Shown: piece by piece, positions 63,941 to 64,000 of the stretch | Layout: the number at the start of each line of letters is the position of its first letter | How positions within the stretch are numbered: the first letter of the stretch is position 1 | DNA from: Clostridium sp. AM49-4BH | GTDB taxonomy: Bacteria; Bacillota; Clostridia; Lachnospirales; Lachnospiraceae | Reading direction: 5' to 3' | Length of the DNA stretch: 64,000 nucleotides | NCBI RefSeq assembly: GCF_003478335.1 | Contig: NZ_QUFB01000002.1 | Coordinates: 1-64,000, forward strand | The notes under the pieces: generated by a model | What the model was told of the DNA's origin: nothing | Database searches by the model: none | Seen by the model: only the letters and a program-made list of their open reading frames with translations | Made by a program: the position numbers and the translations under genes

Positions 63941-64000
63941 ATGAGTTATAGTATTCCTTATGTTATTGAAAAAACGAGTGGCGGAGAGCGTTCGTATGAT
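63941..64000 (+). CDS. clpP: ATP-dependent Clp protease proteolytic subunit, N-terminus (partial)
   Basis: The first 20 residues (SIPYVIEKTSGGERSYD after the start) match the conserved ClpP beginning, PYVIEQTSRGERSYD. The gene runs out of the window at 64000. Its position after tig supports the call. Confidence 0.88.
   Translation, partial: MSYSIPYVIEKTSGGERSYD

Overview
The window looks like a chromosome segment of a Gram-positive anaerobe of the Lachnospiraceae (Clostridia), close to Roseburia, Lachnospira or Eubacterium. This is inferred from the PolC-type replicase, AGGAGG-type ribosome binding sites, the DUF5685/DnaJ pair, the Thr/Pro-linked leucine-rich-repeat surface enzyme, two diguanylate cyclases and a c-di-GMP-I riboswitch. 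No rRNA or tRNA gene and no CRISPR array was seen.

Layout. 1-108: 3' end (domains V and VI) of a group II intron that starts outside the window. 165-8565: carbohydrate locus with a secreted GH59-like galactosidase, two small membrane proteins, and a sugar ABC transporter (binding lipoprotein and two permeases, no ATPase) behind a promoter with LacI-type operators. 8633-11039: glucose/GlcNAc-family PTS permease behind a BglG/GlcT-like antitermination leader. 11082-14479: preQ1-I riboswitch, then queD-queE-folE-queC-queF (queuosine precursor). 14566-21039: L,D-transpeptidase, a long ThyX, TarI/TarJ (CDP-ribitol) and ThrC.

21359-33698 is an accessory defence island inserted between housekeeping genes: hsdM, a PIN-domain nuclease, an hsdS interrupted after its first half, a branched inverted-repeat element, a second hsdS half on the opposite strand, three overlapping small genes, a tyrosine recombinase, a second hsdS, hsdR and a DUF262/DUF1524 nuclease. 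Three copies of a 14-bp sequence, two direct and one inverted, lie in the same codon phase of the three hsdS segments. This indicates a phase-variable specificity switch; one inversion would rebuild a 389-residue HsdS.

33849-44954: rpsB-tsf, a GGDEF gene under a c-di-GMP riboswitch, an Xre-HTH/aminotransferase fusion flanked by repeated operator-like motifs, a periplasmic-binding-protein-like/GGDEF protein, dtd, DUF5685-dnaJ-membrane protein, and bactofilin. 44969-56216: pyrH-frr-uppS-cdsA-dxr-rseP-ispG-polC, the classical Firmicute cluster joining translation recycling, isoprenoid and lipid synthesis, membrane proteolysis and replication. 56346-60790 (minus strand): ppk, ppx and an Xre regulator. 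61089-64000: glmM, tig and the start of clpP.

Odd features beyond the island: six single-step frame disruptions, two of them in genes expected to be essential (cdsA, ispG), suggest indel errors in the assembly as well as possible real mutations. There is also a dispersed repeat family with terminal inverted repeats (36031-36120, 41807-42053, and an inverted partial copy at 60267-60346).
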